Shown in pieces: positions 1-9,402 of a stretch of 64,000 nt of DNA (position 1 is its first letter; each line of letters begins with the position of its first letter). This DNA is from Rhizobium rhizoryzae (GTDB taxonomy: Bacteria > Pseudomonadota > Alphaproteobacteria > Rhizobiales > Rhizobiaceae), in the NCBI RefSeq assembly GCF_011046895.1, contig NZ_CP049250.1, positions 2,020,501-2,084,500 on the forward strand, written 5' to 3'. The notes beneath the pieces were generated by a model. That model was not told the DNA's origin, did not search any database, and saw only the letters and a program-made list of their open reading frames with translations. Both the position numbers and the translations under genes were made by a program.

Positions 1-568
1 TCGTGGAGGCTGCGGCACCGGCCGTGATCGTGTCCAGCATGCGCTGCCTGTCGTTCCACAGACGAGGCCGGATATTGGGGTCGAAGATCACATGCTTGCC
101 CACTGCCTTCGCGCGGCGCAGTTCAGACAGAAGCGTGTCTGCCGCATGCGGCGTGAGGATTGCGAGTGTGATTCCGGAGAAATAGAGCACGTCGGCGCTT
201 TCGATCGCCTTGCGCAGATGGTCAGCATCATCGGCAAGCTGTCTTGCAGCGGATGTATCACGCCAGTAGCTGAAGGTGCGTTCGCCATCCTTCAGTGAAA
301 TGAGGTAGAGACCGGGTGTCTTGCCCGGAATGCGACGAATGAGACCTGTACCTATCCCGGCCTTTTGCATGAAGGCCAGCAGTTCCTCGGACAGCGGGTC
401 GTCGCCGAGCGCCGTCAGGTAATCTACCTGCCAGTTTTGCGAAAGCACGGCACGCAGATACCAGGCAGTATTGAACGTATCCCCTGCAAAGCCCTTGCGC
501 AGCAGGCCCTGGCCCGCCTGCGAGAGTTCCACCATGCACTCGCCGATCGAAAGAACCCGCTTCGTCAT
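1..568 (-). CDS. kdgK: 2-dehydro-3-deoxygluconokinase-like PfkB sugar kinase (3' part missing)
   Basis: Reading leftward from an ATG at 568 gives an open frame through the window edge (about 189 residues). It begins MTKRVLSIGECMVELS, the usual start of PfkB/ribokinase-family 2-keto-3-deoxygluconate kinases, and continues with the GDTFNTAWYL sugar-binding segment and a FDPNIRPRLW strand typical of KdgK. KdgK phosphorylates KDG to KDPG, feeding the Entner-Doudoroff pathway. The catalytic GAGD motif would lie beyond the edge. It is divergent from the alpha-glucosidase gene at 750. Substrate is inferred from family resemblance; another PfkB sugar kinase is possible. Confidence 0.8.
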   Translation of the reverse strand, partial: MTKRVLSIGECMVELSQAGQGLLRKGFAGDTFNTAWYLRAVLSQNWQVDYLTALGDDPLSEELLAFMQKAGIGTGLIRRIPGKTPGLYLISLKDGERTFSYWRDTSAARQLADDADHLRKAIESADVLYFSGITLAILTPHAADTLLSELRRAKAVGKHVIFDPNIRPRLWNDRQRMLDTITAGAAAST

Positions 569-749
569 CTTGCCGTCTCCACCCGTTCATCCGGGAATAG
601 GACGGGCGAAGCTGTATGACAAGTCGGCTGGGGCTGCTTTTATGCGGATTTTGAAATTGATGCCAAACATCCACCGCTTTGCCTTTGTCTTTTCGCGTAC
701 TCTGATTAGTTTACCGGATGTATGAAACGATTGAAGGAGTCGAGCAGGC

Positions 750-2399
750 ATGACGACAGTGACGGCACGCAAGGGCGATCCCGACTGGTGGCGCGGCGCA
801 GTTATCTATCAGGTCTATCCACGGTCCTTCCAGGATACGACCGGTGATGGCATCGGCGATATCAAAGGGATAACGCAACGCCTGCCTTACATCGCCTCGC
901 TTGGCGTGGATGCGATCTGGCTGTCGCCCTTCTTCACCTCGCCCATGGCCGATATGGGCTATGACGTTTCCGATTACTGCAATGTCGACCCGATGTTCGG
1001 CACGCTGGCCGATTTCGACGAGATGATGGCCGAATGCGAAAAGCTGGGGCTGAAGGTGGTCATCGACCAGGTCATCTCGCATACCTCGGACCAACACCCA
1101 TGGTTCATCGAGAGCCGGGCGAGCCGAACCAATCCGCGCGCGGACTGGTATATCTGGGCCGACCCGAAGCCGGATGGCACGGCGCCCAACAACTGGCTGT
1201 CGATTTTCGGCGGCCCCGGCTGGGAATGGGACGGTGTGCGCAAGCAGTATTACATGCACAACTTCCTGATTTCGCAGCCGGATCTCAACTTCCACAATCC
1301 CGATGTGCAGAAGGCGGTTCTGGCGACGGTCAAGTTCTGGCTGGACCGGGGCGTGCATGGTTTCCGGCTGGATACCGTGAACTATTACTTCCACGACAAG
1401 CAGCTGCGGAACAACCCGCCCATGGTCTACGATCCCGATTCGACGGGTCTGGAGACCGATACCAACCCCTATTCGATGCAGAACCATCTCTACGACAAGA
1501 GCCAGCCGGAAAACATCGAGTTCCTGAAAAAGCTGCGCTCGCTACTCGATGAGTATGATTGCCGCACCACCGTGGGCGAAGTCGGCGATGGCGATCGCTC
1601 GCTATCGACGCTCTCGATCTACACCAGCGGCAATGACAAGCTGCACATGTGCTACACATTCGACCTGCTGAGCCCGCGTTTCACGGCGGATCATATTCGC
1701 GGTGTCGTGTCCAAGTGCCAGGAAATCGTGACCGATGGATGGGTCTGCTGGGCCTTCTCCAACCATGATGTGATCCGCCACGTGACGCGTTTCATGGAGA
1801 CGCCGGATGAGCGCGAGCGCATCGCGAAACTCGCCATCAGCGTTCTTTCCAGCCTTCGCGGGTCGATTTGCCTGTATCAGGGCGAGGAGCTTGGTCTCGA
1901 AGAGGCGGAACTGGCCTTCGAGGATCTGCGAGACCCTTACGGCATTCGCTTCTGGCCTGCCTTCAAGGGTCGTGACGGATGCCGCACGCCCATGGTGTGG
2001 GAGGCAAAGGCACCGCACGGCGGCTTCTCTCCGGGGGCCAAGACCTGGCTTCCCGTGCCGCCCGCACATGCGAAACTGGCGGTGGATGCGCAGGAAGCGG
2101 ATGCCAGTTCCGTTCTCCACCACTATCGGCAGACGCTGGCCTTCCGCAAGGCGCATGCAAGCCTTTATGATGGTGACCTGACCTTCCTCGAGACGCAGGC
2201 CGATCTTCTCGCTTTCGTGCGGGAGAAGGGCGATGAGCGGTTGCTCTTCGTGTTCAACCTGACGCGCTCAGTGCAGGACTTCCTGTTGCCTGCGCAGTTT
2301 GCGTCAGCGACGCCGCTTGCGATGCCGGGTTTTGCCCCGACATTGGAAGAGAAGGTCGTAAAGCTTGAGGCACTCGATGCGTTTTGTGCCAAGCTTTGA
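750..2399 (+). CDS. aglA: Alpha-glucosidase, glycoside hydrolase family 13
   Basis: 549 residues, an oligo-1,6-glucosidase/alpha-glucosidase (EC 3.2.1.20 type) expected in the cytoplasm. The N-terminus WWRGAVIYQVYPRSF is the GH13 start. The three catalytic acids are visible: nucleophile D208 in GFRLDTV, acid/base E277 in VGEVGD, and D340 in FSNHD. The start follows GAAGGAG. In related rhizobia aglA sits in an aglEFGAK alpha-glucoside uptake operon; here no transporter gene is adjacent on the right, so either the transporter is elsewhere or this is a stand-alone copy. Exact substrate (sucrose, maltose, trehalulose) is not readable from sequence. Confidence 0.88.
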   Translation: MTTVTARKGDPDWWRGAVIYQVYPRSFQDTTGDGIGDIKGITQRLPYIASLGVDAIWLSPFFTSPMADMGYDVSDYCNVDPMFGTLADFDEMMAECEKLGLKVVIDQVISHTSDQHPWFIESRASRTNPRADWYIWADPKPDGTAPNNWLSIFGGPGWEWDGVRKQYYMHNFLISQPDLNFHNPDVQKAVLATVKFWLDRGVHGFRLDTVNYYFHDKQLRNNPPMVYDPDSTGLETDTNPYSMQNHLYDKSQPENIEFLKKLRSLLDEYDCRTTVGEVGDGDRSLSTLSIYTSGNDKLHMCYTFDLLSPRFTADHIRGVVSKCQEIVTDGWVCWAFSNHDVIRHVTRFMETPDERERIAKLAISVLSSLRGSICLYQGEELGLEEAELAFEDLRDPYGIRFWPAFKGRDGCRTPMVWEAKAPHGGFSPGAKTWLPVPPAHAKLAVDAQEADASSVLHHYRQTLAFRKAHASLYDGDLTFLETQADLLAFVREKGDERLLFVFNLTRSVQDFLLPAQFASATPLAMPGFAPTLEEKVVKLEALDAFCAKL

Positions 2400-2410
2400 C
2401 GGATAAGATT

Positions 2411-2512
2411 AGAGCGTCGGGCGACTAATCGGAAACGGCCCGCCGCTCTAAATTTTCGTTGACGCATCGGTTTAGCGGAAAACCGGATTCCACTTTTTCG
2501 CCCGATGCTCTA
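2411..2512. repeat. RIME-type intergenic palindromic repeat, copy 1
   Basis: A 102-base element starting AGAGCGTCGGGCGAC and ending TTCGCCCGATGCTCTA. A nearly identical copy lies at 57489-57590, differing at only a few positions. The left half pairs with itself (AGAGCG.. with ..CGCTCT) and the ends are complementary, giving the large palindromes described for Rhizobium-specific intergenic mosaic elements (RIME1, about 108 bp). It contains no ORF and lies at the 3' side of the araC-type gene, whose TAG stop falls in the last three bases of the element. Confidence 0.8.
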
Positions 2513-3427
2513 GGCGGATGCCGGCGCAAAGCTGGCCGGCTCCGTCTTCAGGCGGGATACGTCCTGTATCGGCGGCGCTCCGAACAGGCGACGATATTCG
2601 CGGCTGAACTGCGATGGGCTGTCATAGCCCACGCGGTGGGCAGCACTTGCCGCGTCCAGGGCTTCCGAAAGGATCAAGCGGCGCGCTTCCTGTAGCCGAA
2701 GCTGCTTCTGATATTGCAGCGGGCTCATGGCGGTTACTTCCTTGAAATGCTCATGCAGGGAAGATGTGCTCATGCGCGCTTCCTGCGCCACGCGGTCTAC
2801 GCTGAAGGGCTTTGCATAATTCTGGCGGATCCAGGCAATGGCGCGATTGACCTGTTGCAAACGGCTTTCCGGCATCAGCATGCGATGGAGCTTCTTCGCC
2901 TGGTCCCCGCGCATCAGGCGGTACAATAATTCCTTCTCGGCAAGCGGAGCCAGAAACGGAATGTCATCCGGCGTATCGAGCAAACGCAGAAGGCGCACGG
3001 CAGCCTCCAGCAGTTGTGGATCGGTTCGACTGAGGCAGATTGCCTTGCCACAGGTTTTCGCGGTGGTGAAGGTTTCAGGCGCGGGCGGCATTTCAATCAT
3101 CATCGCGCCCAGCACCGACAGATCCAGATCGAGCTTGATGCTGAGATAGGGCTCTTCCGGGCTCGCCTCGATCACCTGTCCGGTGATTGGCAGGTCTGCC
3201 GAGGCGATGAGGTGACGTGCCGGTCCATATTCGAACACTTCGTCCGCCAGCAGCACCTGCTTGGTGCCCTGCGCTATGAGGCATAGCGAAGGGTGTTGGA
3301 CACCTTGCATAGGCTCAGTGCGCTTGGACATGCGCACAAGGCTCAGGCGAGGAATTTCGGTTGCAAAAACTCCGTCACTCTCGGTGTGTCGTGCAATGAT
3401 ATCGGCAAGCGTTTGAAGTTGATGCAT
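2510..3427 (-). CDS. AraC family transcriptional regulator (AraC_N type)
   Basis: 305 residues. The N-terminal 190 residues match the AraC_N (PF06719) effector domain layout, with the PSLCLIAQGTKQVLL stretch at about 47-61. The C-terminal 100 residues carry the double helix-turn-helix: SVDRVAQEARMSTSSLHEHF and the second helix pair ending YDSPSQFSREYRRLFG. Such regulators often control neighbouring oxidoreductase or efflux genes; here it is divergent from a 45-codon ORF at 3642. The stop codon TAG is provided by the end of RIME copy 1. Effector unknown. Confidence 0.88.
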   Translation of the reverse strand: MHQLQTLADIIARHTESDGVFATEIPRLSLVRMSKRTEPMQGVQHPSLCLIAQGTKQVLLADEVFEYGPARHLIASADLPITGQVIEASPEEPYLSIKLDLDLSVLGAMMIEMPPAPETFTTAKTCGKAICLSRTDPQLLEAAVRLLRLLDTPDDIPFLAPLAEKELLYRLMRGDQAKKLHRMLMPESRLQQVNRAIAWIRQNYAKPFSVDRVAQEARMSTSSLHEHFKEVTAMSPLQYQKQLRLQEARRLILSEALDAASAAHRVGYDSPSQFSREYRRLFGAPPIQDVSRLKTEPASFAPASA

Positions 3428-3641
3428 ATGACTTGTCTCTGATATGGCCGGATTTCCGTCTACTTAATCGCGGATCTCTCTCGCTTTTCTTCCATATATG
3501 CGCGGTCCTGCATTTTTGCAAATCTGGCCTTTCGGATTTTTGTGCAATCATGCCGGAGGAACGGTCTACCGGTTTCCTGTCTGCGTCTGGCATAAGCAGA
3601 GTGCAGCCACACAGCAAATATTCCAAGGAAAGGAGACGGAG

Positions 3642-3779
3642 ATGCAAAATTTCCAGCGGTTACTCGAAAGCCCCCTTGTCTGGCTTCAAGAGCGTATCGA
3701 GCAGTTCATGGTGCGGTATCGCAAATCCGTCGAGCGGCGGCGGGATGAGGAGCTTCGCCGACGCTTTCTGAACGGATAA
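3642..3779 (+). CDS. Small basic hypothetical protein, 45 aa
   Basis: 45 residues, beginning MQNFQRLLESPLVWL and ending in an arginine/glutamate-rich helix (VERRRDEELRRRF). A purine-rich SD (AAGGAAAGGAGA) precedes the ATG at a normal distance, which is the main support for translation. It is divergent from the AraC regulator and may be its target. The amphipathic, Arg-rich C-terminus could bind nucleic acid or membrane, but no family is recognised. Confidence 0.5.
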   Translation: MQNFQRLLESPLVWLQERIEQFMVRYRKSVERRRDEELRRRFLNG

Positions 3780-3876
3780 GCGCGATCTCCTGTTCAGAGA
3801 CCGGGGTCCGACACATTTTCGCCACGCGGAACTATAACGTCTGCTTAACTTTTTAACGGCGGCGGGATCAGTCCAC

Positions 3877-5676
3877 ATGGATGCAAGGGCAAGCGCAATT
3901 GCTGTGCGCGATGAGAGTTGCGTTGGCGATGAGTTTGCCCCGGACATCCCTGGGCTGAAAGCGCGGCGGTTCTGGATTCGCAACAGCGGATGTGTCATCG
4001 CCGCCGCTCTTCTGGTCACTCTAAGCTCAACCGCGCTTCTCGAGCCGCTTTCTGATGTTGCTCCTCCCACAGGGCCGGAGCAGAAAAAGCCCGTTGTGCT
4101 TGCCCGCACACGAAGGCAGTCTGTCACCAGCCCGAAGAAGGCTCGGCTGTGGATGCCCCGAACCGGTCGCCCGGAAACGCTCGATCTCGTGGAGCGGATG
4201 GGCGATGGTTCGATGTCGCAGACCTCCTACTTTGATATTTCTCTCGATTTGAATGAAAATGCATCCGGGTCGGCTGCCTCCAGCGCTTCGGCTGTCGCGC
4301 AGGTTGCAGATACGGGCGCCAATCCTTTCGATCTGGTTCTCCAAGATGCGCTGGATGCCCGGCAATTGATGCGCCATTCCGGGCTCGGTTATGCTGCGGA
4401 CGCACCGAAGGCGGTGCGTCCCGCCGACCAATCCAATGTGACCGTGACCCCTGCGCAGGAGGCGATGCTTGTCAGGCGGATTGTCTCCCTGCCTGTCCAG
4501 CCGGAACGGCTTCGCGATATCAAGGGCGTCATCGGAGTTTCCGAGCAGGATTTTGCCCAGCTGGCCTCTGGTTTGGGTGGTGACGTTGTCCGCAAGGGCG
4601 AGCAGCTCGACCTGATCATCGGCCAGCGTCCTGCACAGCCCAATCTTTCGGAAATTCTGTTTGCGCGTCATCTGGCGGCGGATGGTCGGGAACGTCTGCT
4701 GGCGCGCTGCGATGATGGCCACTTCCAGCTGGTAACCGATCACCGGCCCTATGACCGAATGGTGGCAGAAGCGCTGGCGCATCAGGCGGCAGAGGCGCGG
4801 TCCGGGTCTGCGCAGGCCGTGCCGAAGGATGTTGCCGCGTTGCAGGATGCTGCAGCCGATTATCCGAAGCTGATCGAGCATCTGGCGCGCAGAAACGTGC
4901 CGGTAAAGGTGAGCCTGCAGATCGTCCAGCTTTTGCGTGCCAATGGCATTCACTGGTCGAAAACAGCCGATGTGCCGCAACTGGATTTTGTATTCCGCAC
5001 AGCAGAACAGGGCGAGCAGGAGCTTGTTTCCGTGACGCTGAAGGGCAAGGGCAGGGACCGCCGTTTCTACCGCTACGTATCCGATAGCGGAAAGCCTGAG
5101 TTTTTCGACGATGCAGGACGATCGGTCTCAAAGACGCTGATGCACAAGCCCGTTTCCGCCGGTCAGCTGGGTGACGGTTTCGGCTGGCGCGTGCACCCAA
5201 TCCTCAGAACCCGCAAATTCCACAACGGGGTCGATTATCGCGCGCCCATGGGATCGCCGATCGTTGCGGCGGGCGACGGTGTTGTGGTGAAGATTGATTC
5301 CGAAACCGGATACGGGAAATATATCCGCATCCAGCACGATGGCGGATATACCACGACCTATGCCCACATCGAAGGCACGCCGAAGGGGCTGAGGGTTGGC
5401 GACCATGTGGCACAGGGGCAAGTCATTGCCTATGTGGGCTCGACCGGGCTGTCCACCGGACCGCATCTCTATTACGAACTGCGCGTCGGCGATACCTACA
5501 AGGATCCGACCAAGGCTGAAATGCCTGCGGGCACGACCTTGCGGGGCAGGGCGCTGGAAGAGTTCCGCCAGCAGATTGGCCGCGTGGAGACCATTGCCAG
5601 CACCATTCGGGCAACCGCCACGTCTGCGGCTCACTCGGCTGTCTCCGCCCTGACCCCGGGTAGCGACAAGCAATAG
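3877..5676 (+). CDS. Membrane-anchored M23 (LytM) family protein, one Zn ligand replaced
   Basis: 599 residues. A hydrophobic segment at about 38-56 is the likely inner-membrane anchor, followed by a low-complexity and alpha/beta periplasmic region and an M23 peptidase domain at about 432-545. H449 and D453 of the HxxxD motif and H497 (YAH) are present. The final motif, normally HLHxE, reads GPHLYYEL (H530, Y532), so the third zinc ligand is Tyr. M23 proteins cleave peptidoglycan cross-bridges; degenerate ones such as EnvC and NlpD activate amidases instead. Activity is therefore uncertain. Start supported only by frame; upstream GGCGGCGGGA is a weak SD. Confidence 0.85.
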   Translation: MDARASAIAVRDESCVGDEFAPDIPGLKARRFWIRNSGCVIAAALLVTLSSTALLEPLSDVAPPTGPEQKKPVVLARTRRQSVTSPKKARLWMPRTGRPETLDLVERMGDGSMSQTSYFDISLDLNENASGSAASSASAVAQVADTGANPFDLVLQDALDARQLMRHSGLGYAADAPKAVRPADQSNVTVTPAQEAMLVRRIVSLPVQPERLRDIKGVIGVSEQDFAQLASGLGGDVVRKGEQLDLIIGQRPAQPNLSEILFARHLAADGRERLLARCDDGHFQLVTDHRPYDRMVAEALAHQAAEARSGSAQAVPKDVAALQDAAADYPKLIEHLARRNVPVKVSLQIVQLLRANGIHWSKTADVPQLDFVFRTAEQGEQELVSVTLKGKGRDRRFYRYVSDSGKPEFFDDAGRSVSKTLMHKPVSAGQLGDGFGWRVHPILRTRKFHNGVDYRAPMGSPIVAAGDGVVVKIDSETGYGKYIRIQHDGGYTTTYAHIEGTPKGLRVGDHVAQGQVIAYVGSTGLSTGPHLYYELRVGDTYKDPTKAEMPAGTTLRGRALEEFRQQIGRVETIASTIRATATSAAHSAVSALTPGSDKQ

Positions 5677-5678
5677 CC

Positions 5679-7370
5679 TCAACCGATCAGGGCAAACTTG
5701 TCGACGTCCACCATGCCTTTATCCGATATCTTCAGGTGTGGAATGACGGGCAGTGGCAGGAAGGCGACCTGAAGGAAGGGCTCCGTCAGGGTTGTTCCGA
5801 GTGCGTAGGCAGCCTTTCTCAGTTCATGAAGAATGTCGCGAACCGTCTCGTAGGGTTCAAGGCTCATGAGGCCCGCGACCGGAAGCGCGATTTCGCCCGT
5901 CACCTTGCCATCCTCCACCACGACGAAGCCGCCGCGGATCTCGCCGAGCCGGTTGGCGGCAAGCGCCATGTCTTCCTCGGACACACCGACAACGCAGATG
6001 TTGTGGCTGTCATGCCCGACGGTGGAGGCGATGGCGCCCTTCTTCAGGCCAAAGCCCTGCACGAAACCGTTGGCGTGATTGCCGTTCTTGCCATGCCGCT
6101 CGATGACAGCCACGCGAATGATATCATTGGCGAGATCCACCGTGCTCTGATTGCCCGACGAGGGCAGGCGGAAACGCCGATGCTCGGTGATGATCTTGCC
6201 CGGCAGGACGCCGATGACCGGCTGCTCCTCCTGCCGTGCGGGAACGGAGAAATCCGCTGCCTTGACGATGCGCGCCTTCACGCTATCCAGGCCCACAGGT
6301 TCCACCGGCTTGCGGGTCGCGAACAATTCGTCGTTCACCAGTCGACCTGCTGAGAACACCATCTGCGCCTTGCAGTTGGCCAAGTTATCGACCACCACAA
6401 GGTCTGCACGCCAGCCGGGTGCGATCAGCCCGCGATCCTTAAGGCCAAAGGCGCGTGCGGCGGAGATGGAGGCTGCGCGGTAAATGGCGAGCGGTTCGAC
6501 GCCGTGGGCAATGGCCGTGCGGATGATGAAGTCCAGATGGCCTTCCTCGGCGATATCCAGCGGGTTGCGATCATCCGTGCAGAGCGCCAGATGAGGCGAC
6601 AGGCGTTCCGTGATGATGGGCATCAGCGCGTGGAGGTCCTTGGACACCGAGCCTTCCCGCACCAGAATGTGCATGCCCTTGCGGATCTTTTCCATGGCTT
6701 CTTCGGCCGTCGTGCATTCGTGTTCGGTGCGAATGCCCGCCGACAGGTAGCCGTTCAGGCCAAGGCCGGACAGGAGCGGGGCGTGACCATCGATATGGCC
6801 GCCCTGAAACGCCTCGAGCTTTGCCATGCAGACCGGATCCTTATGGATCACGCCGGGAAAGTTCATGAATTCCGCGAGCCCGATGACCTTCGGATGATGT
6901 CGAAAGGGCAGGAGGCGCTCGATGGGAAGATCGGCGCCTGCGGTTTCCAGATGTGTTGCTGGTACGCAGGAGGAAAGCTGAACACGGATATCCATGATCG
7001 TCTCAAGCGACGAATCGAGGAAGTACTGGATGCCCTCGGTGCCGATGACATTGGCAATCTCATGCGGATCGCAAATGGCGGTGGTTACGCCATAGGGCAG
7101 AACGCAGCGATCGAATTCATGCGGCGTGACCAGCGAGCTTTCGATATGGAGATGGGTATCGATGAAACCCGGCACCACGATCTGGCCGGAGATATCGATT
7201 TCCGTCTGTCCTCGATAGGCCTCACCGGTGCCGACGATACGATCACCGCAAATCGCGATATCCGACTGCACGAGTTCGCCGGTGACGAGATCGTAGAAAT
7301 GGCCGCCCTTCAGAACGATATCGGCGGGCTCCCGCCCTGTTCCCTGATCGATATAGGTCTCAAGGCGCAT
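5679..7370 (-). CDS. ade: Adenine deaminase (AdeC/Ade family)
   Basis: 563 residues, family-typical length. Converts adenine to hypoxanthine plus ammonia (EC 3.5.4.2) in purine salvage. The amidohydrolase metal motif [12 protein letters not shown] is at 69-80 (H73, H75), followed by [11 protein letters not shown], which is diagnostic of the bacterial adenine deaminase branch of the amidohydrolases. The C-terminal region [26 protein letters not shown] is also typical. It ends two bases beyond the convergent M23 gene, with no room for a separate terminator. Confidence 0.92.
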   Translation of the reverse strand: MRLETYIDQGTGREPADIVLKGGHFYDLVTGELVQSDIAICGDRIVGTGEAYRGQTEIDISGQIVVPGFIDTHLHIESSLVTPHEFDRCVLPYGVTTAICDPHEIANVIGTEGIQYFLDSSLETIMDIRVQLSSCVPATHLETAGADLPIERLLPFRHHPKVIGLAEFMNFPGVIHKDPVCMAKLEAFQGGHIDGHAPLLSGLGLNGYLSAGIRTEHECTTAEEAMEKIRKGMHILVREGSVSKDLHALMPIITERLSPHLALCTDDRNPLDIAEEGHLDFIIRTAIAHGVEPLAIYRAASISAARAFGLKDRGLIAPGWRADLVVVDNLANCKAQMVFSAGRLVNDELFATRKPVEPVGLDSVKARIVKAADFSVPARQEEQPVIGVLPGKIITEHRRFRLPSSGNQSTVDLANDIIRVAVIERHGKNGNHANGFVQGFGLKKGAIASTVGHDSHNICVVGVSEEDMALAANRLGEIRGGFVVVEDGKVTGEIALPVAGLMSLEPYETVRDILHELRKAAYALGTTLTEPFLQVAFLPLPVIPHLKISDKGMVDVDKFALIG

Positions 7371-7449
7371 TTCGCTGTCTCCTGGTCATCTTGCAGTGCG
7401 GGGAGACTATAGCCGATTCACGACAAATACGATGGGAATAGATGGTGAT

Positions 7450-7475
7450 AATGGGGCGGCGGAGACCGCCCCATT
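7450..7475 (-). terminator. Hairpin at the 3' end of the livJ-like gene
   Basis: AATGGGGCGG (7450-7459) pairs perfectly with CCGCCCCATT (7466-7475) across a 6-base loop, 8 bases past the stop of the binding protein gene. No strong U-run follows, so it may be a weak terminator or a 3'-end stabiliser. Confidence 0.5.
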
Positions 7476-7482
7476 GCCAGGT

Positions 7483-8589
7483 TTACTGTGCAGCGACAAT
7501 CTTGCCGTCTTCCCACTTGAAGAGATCGAATGTCTGGGAGGTCAGGTCTCCTGTCTCGCCATAGGTCAGGTCGCCGATCGCTGTCGTGATCTTTTCACCC
7601 GACTTCAGTGCCGTTGCCACAGCCTGCGCATCGTCCTTGGTCTTGGCCTTTTCGATGCCTGCCTTCAGGACTTCCACAGCTGCATAGGCATTCAGGGTAA
7701 AGGCTTCTGCCGGGATCTGGCGTGCGGCAAGCGCTTCGGTAGCAGCCTTGGAGTTCGGGCTCTTGGACGCATCGGAAGCATTGGTGAACATGGTGCCAGC
7801 CGCAGCCTTGTTGCCAATGCTCCAGTATTCCGTGTTGGAAAGGCCGTCACCGCCGATGATCAGCGGCTTGATGCCGAGGTCGGCCAACTGGCGGGCCAGT
7901 AGACCACCTTCCGGGTGGTAGCCGCCAAAATAGATGACGTCGACATTTTCAGCCTTCAGGCGTGTCGTCAACGCGCTGAAATCCTTGTCGCCGGGAGTAA
8001 TGGCATCGTTGAGAACCTCTTTGACGCCGCCCTTGTTGAGCGTTGCCTTGAAGGCGTCCGCCAGACCTTTGCCATAGGCCGCCTTGTCGTTGATGATGGC
8101 AATACGCTTGTCCTTCAGGCTCTTCAGCACATAATTGGCCGCCACTTCCGCCTGCTGGTCATCGCGTCCGCACGTGCGCAGAACCGTGGTGAGGCCGCGG
8201 TTCGTCAAGGCGGGTGTCGTAGCCGTTGGCGTGACCATGAGAATGCCGTTCTCTGCCAGCGCATCGGATGCAGGCATGGCAACACCGGATGTGACCGGGC
8301 CGACGACGAAGCGAATGCCTTCGCCAATCAACTGGTTGGCTGCGGACACGCCCTGCTTTGGCTCGCCTGCATCGTCGGCGATCTTGAGGACGACCTTCTC
8401 TCCCAGAATGCCGCCCTTCTTGTTGATCTCCGCGACAGCGGTTTCTGCGCCGTTCTTTACCTGGTTGCCATAGGCTGCGACGGGGCCTGTGACCGGTGCA
8501 ATGAGGCCGATCACGATGTCGGCGCGGGCGGCCGGTGCCAGCAATAGGCAGGCCGCAGTTGTTGCTGTGAGCAGGGTCTTGAGGTTCAT
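7483..8589 (-). CDS. livJ: Branched-chain amino acid ABC transporter substrate-binding protein
   Basis: 368 residues from an ATG at 8589 preceded by AAGGAGAAG. The open frame extends upstream, but this start gives a proper Sec signal peptide ([23 protein letters not shown]) cleaved before [13 protein letters not shown], the start of the mature Leu/Ile/Val-binding fold (Peripla_BP_6). The protein captures branched-chain amino acids in the periplasm for a LivHMGF transporter. No permease or ATPase gene adjoins it, so it is an orphan binding protein, as is common for livJ in rhizobia. Ligand specificity is inferred. Confidence 0.88.
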   Translation of the reverse strand: MNLKTLLTATTAACLLLAPAARADIVIGLIAPVTGPVAAYGNQVKNGAETAVAEINKKGGILGEKVVLKIADDAGEPKQGVSAANQLIGEGIRFVVGPVTSGVAMPASDALAENGILMVTPTATTPALTNRGLTTVLRTCGRDDQQAEVAANYVLKSLKDKRIAIINDKAAYGKGLADAFKATLNKGGVKEVLNDAITPGDKDFSALTTRLKAENVDVIYFGGYHPEGGLLARQLADLGIKPLIIGGDGLSNTEYWSIGNKAAAGTMFTNASDASKSPNSKAATEALAARQIPAEAFTLNAYAAVEVLKAGIEKAKTKDDAQAVATALKSGEKITTAIGDLTYGETGDLTSQTFDLFKWEDGKIVAAQ

Positions 8590-8782
8590 GCGATCTTCTC
8601 CTTGGGTCGAGCCAATGTCTGGCCCATCTGACGACCGCGCTCTTCCGGCGCTCGTGTCCCGAAGGGGCGGTCCTCCGGCGCCAATACGAGTGGAAGTGCA
8701 GTCTTTCACCCGAGCCATTTTTGGCTTTCAGGCGGCAACCTTCTGTAGAAATTCGGGGGAACGAAAGCAAGAAAATATCAAA

Positions 8783-8805
8783 TTCTGCGCAGAAAATGCG
8801 CATTT
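8783..8805. promoter_or_regulatory. Two overlapping TGCGCA palindromes upstream of livJ-like gene
   Basis: TTCTGCGCAGAA (8783-8794) and AAATGCGCATTT (8794-8805) are both perfect 12-base palindromes, sharing one base, with centres 11 bases apart (one helical turn). They sit about 200 bases upstream of the livJ start, in a gap of about 300 bases (8590-8894) that shows no gene. They look like a tandem operator, perhaps for an Lrp-type regulator. The assignment is inference. Confidence 0.4.
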
Positions 8806-8894
8806 GCCTGCTGCGTAGGCTCGGATCTGGTCACACTTCACTGATGACGCTGGTTTTCTGGTTGATTTAGAAAATTCGAATTTGATTGCGTTGA

Positions 8895-9203
8895 TCAATT
8901 GGAGGGCGGTGTTACCTCTATGCTCAATCCGTCGCGGCTACAGCGCCTGACCTGCCGGGGGCCGGTGCCGGCGCTTTCAACCGTGCGGCTCTGCTCCCAG
9001 GACATCCGGGTCACGGTGTCGCAATTGAAACTGCCATCGGGCAATTGAGGTCCATTGGTTGGTGGCAGCGGCAGCGCCTGGCCGGGCACCGGCTTTGTCT
9101 CACTGTTCCGGCCTGCATTGCCCCAGTCGATCGCTCCTGCGCTTCCTGTTCCCAGCAAAAGGAAGGGCAGGGCGAAAAAGGTTAGGCGCGTACTGTGTTT
9201 CAC
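8895..9203 (-). CDS. Small secreted hypothetical protein, 102 aa
   Basis: From a GTG at 9203 (SD GGAAGGGAG) the product is 102 residues with a clear signal peptide, KHSTRLTFFALPFLLLGTGSAGA, and a short proline-rich mature part. It contains two cysteines (in FNCDTV and RRCSRD) about 28 residues apart, possibly a disulfide. The frame stays open upstream to 9263, but the extra residues lack SD support and would bury the signal peptide. No family recognised. Confidence 0.6.
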   Translation of the reverse strand: MKHSTRLTFFALPFLLLGTGSAGAIDWGNAGRNSETKPVPGQALPLPPTNGPQLPDGSFNCDTVTRMSWEQSRTVESAGTGPRQVRRCSRDGLSIEVTPPSN

Positions 9204-9402
9204 GGCACTCCCTTCCGTTGTCAGGGTCGAAAGCGTCTTGACCTGCGACCAGTTCGGGCGCATGTGAGCGGTCGTGATGAGTTCTTCATCTCATTCAAGG
9301 AACCCGAAAATGGACCCCGACAGTCGACTATCGACATCATTTTTCCTGCCTGTCGGATAGCGTTTCTGCTCCCCGCAGGCAAGATGAAGCCTGTGAAGGA
9401 GC

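Noticed and set aside
711-1487. 258-residue minus-strand ORF opposite aglA
   Set aside because: Shadow of the GH13 gene, no domain.
4027-4980. 317-residue minus-strand ORF
   Set aside because: Antisense to the M23 gene, no SD, no motif.
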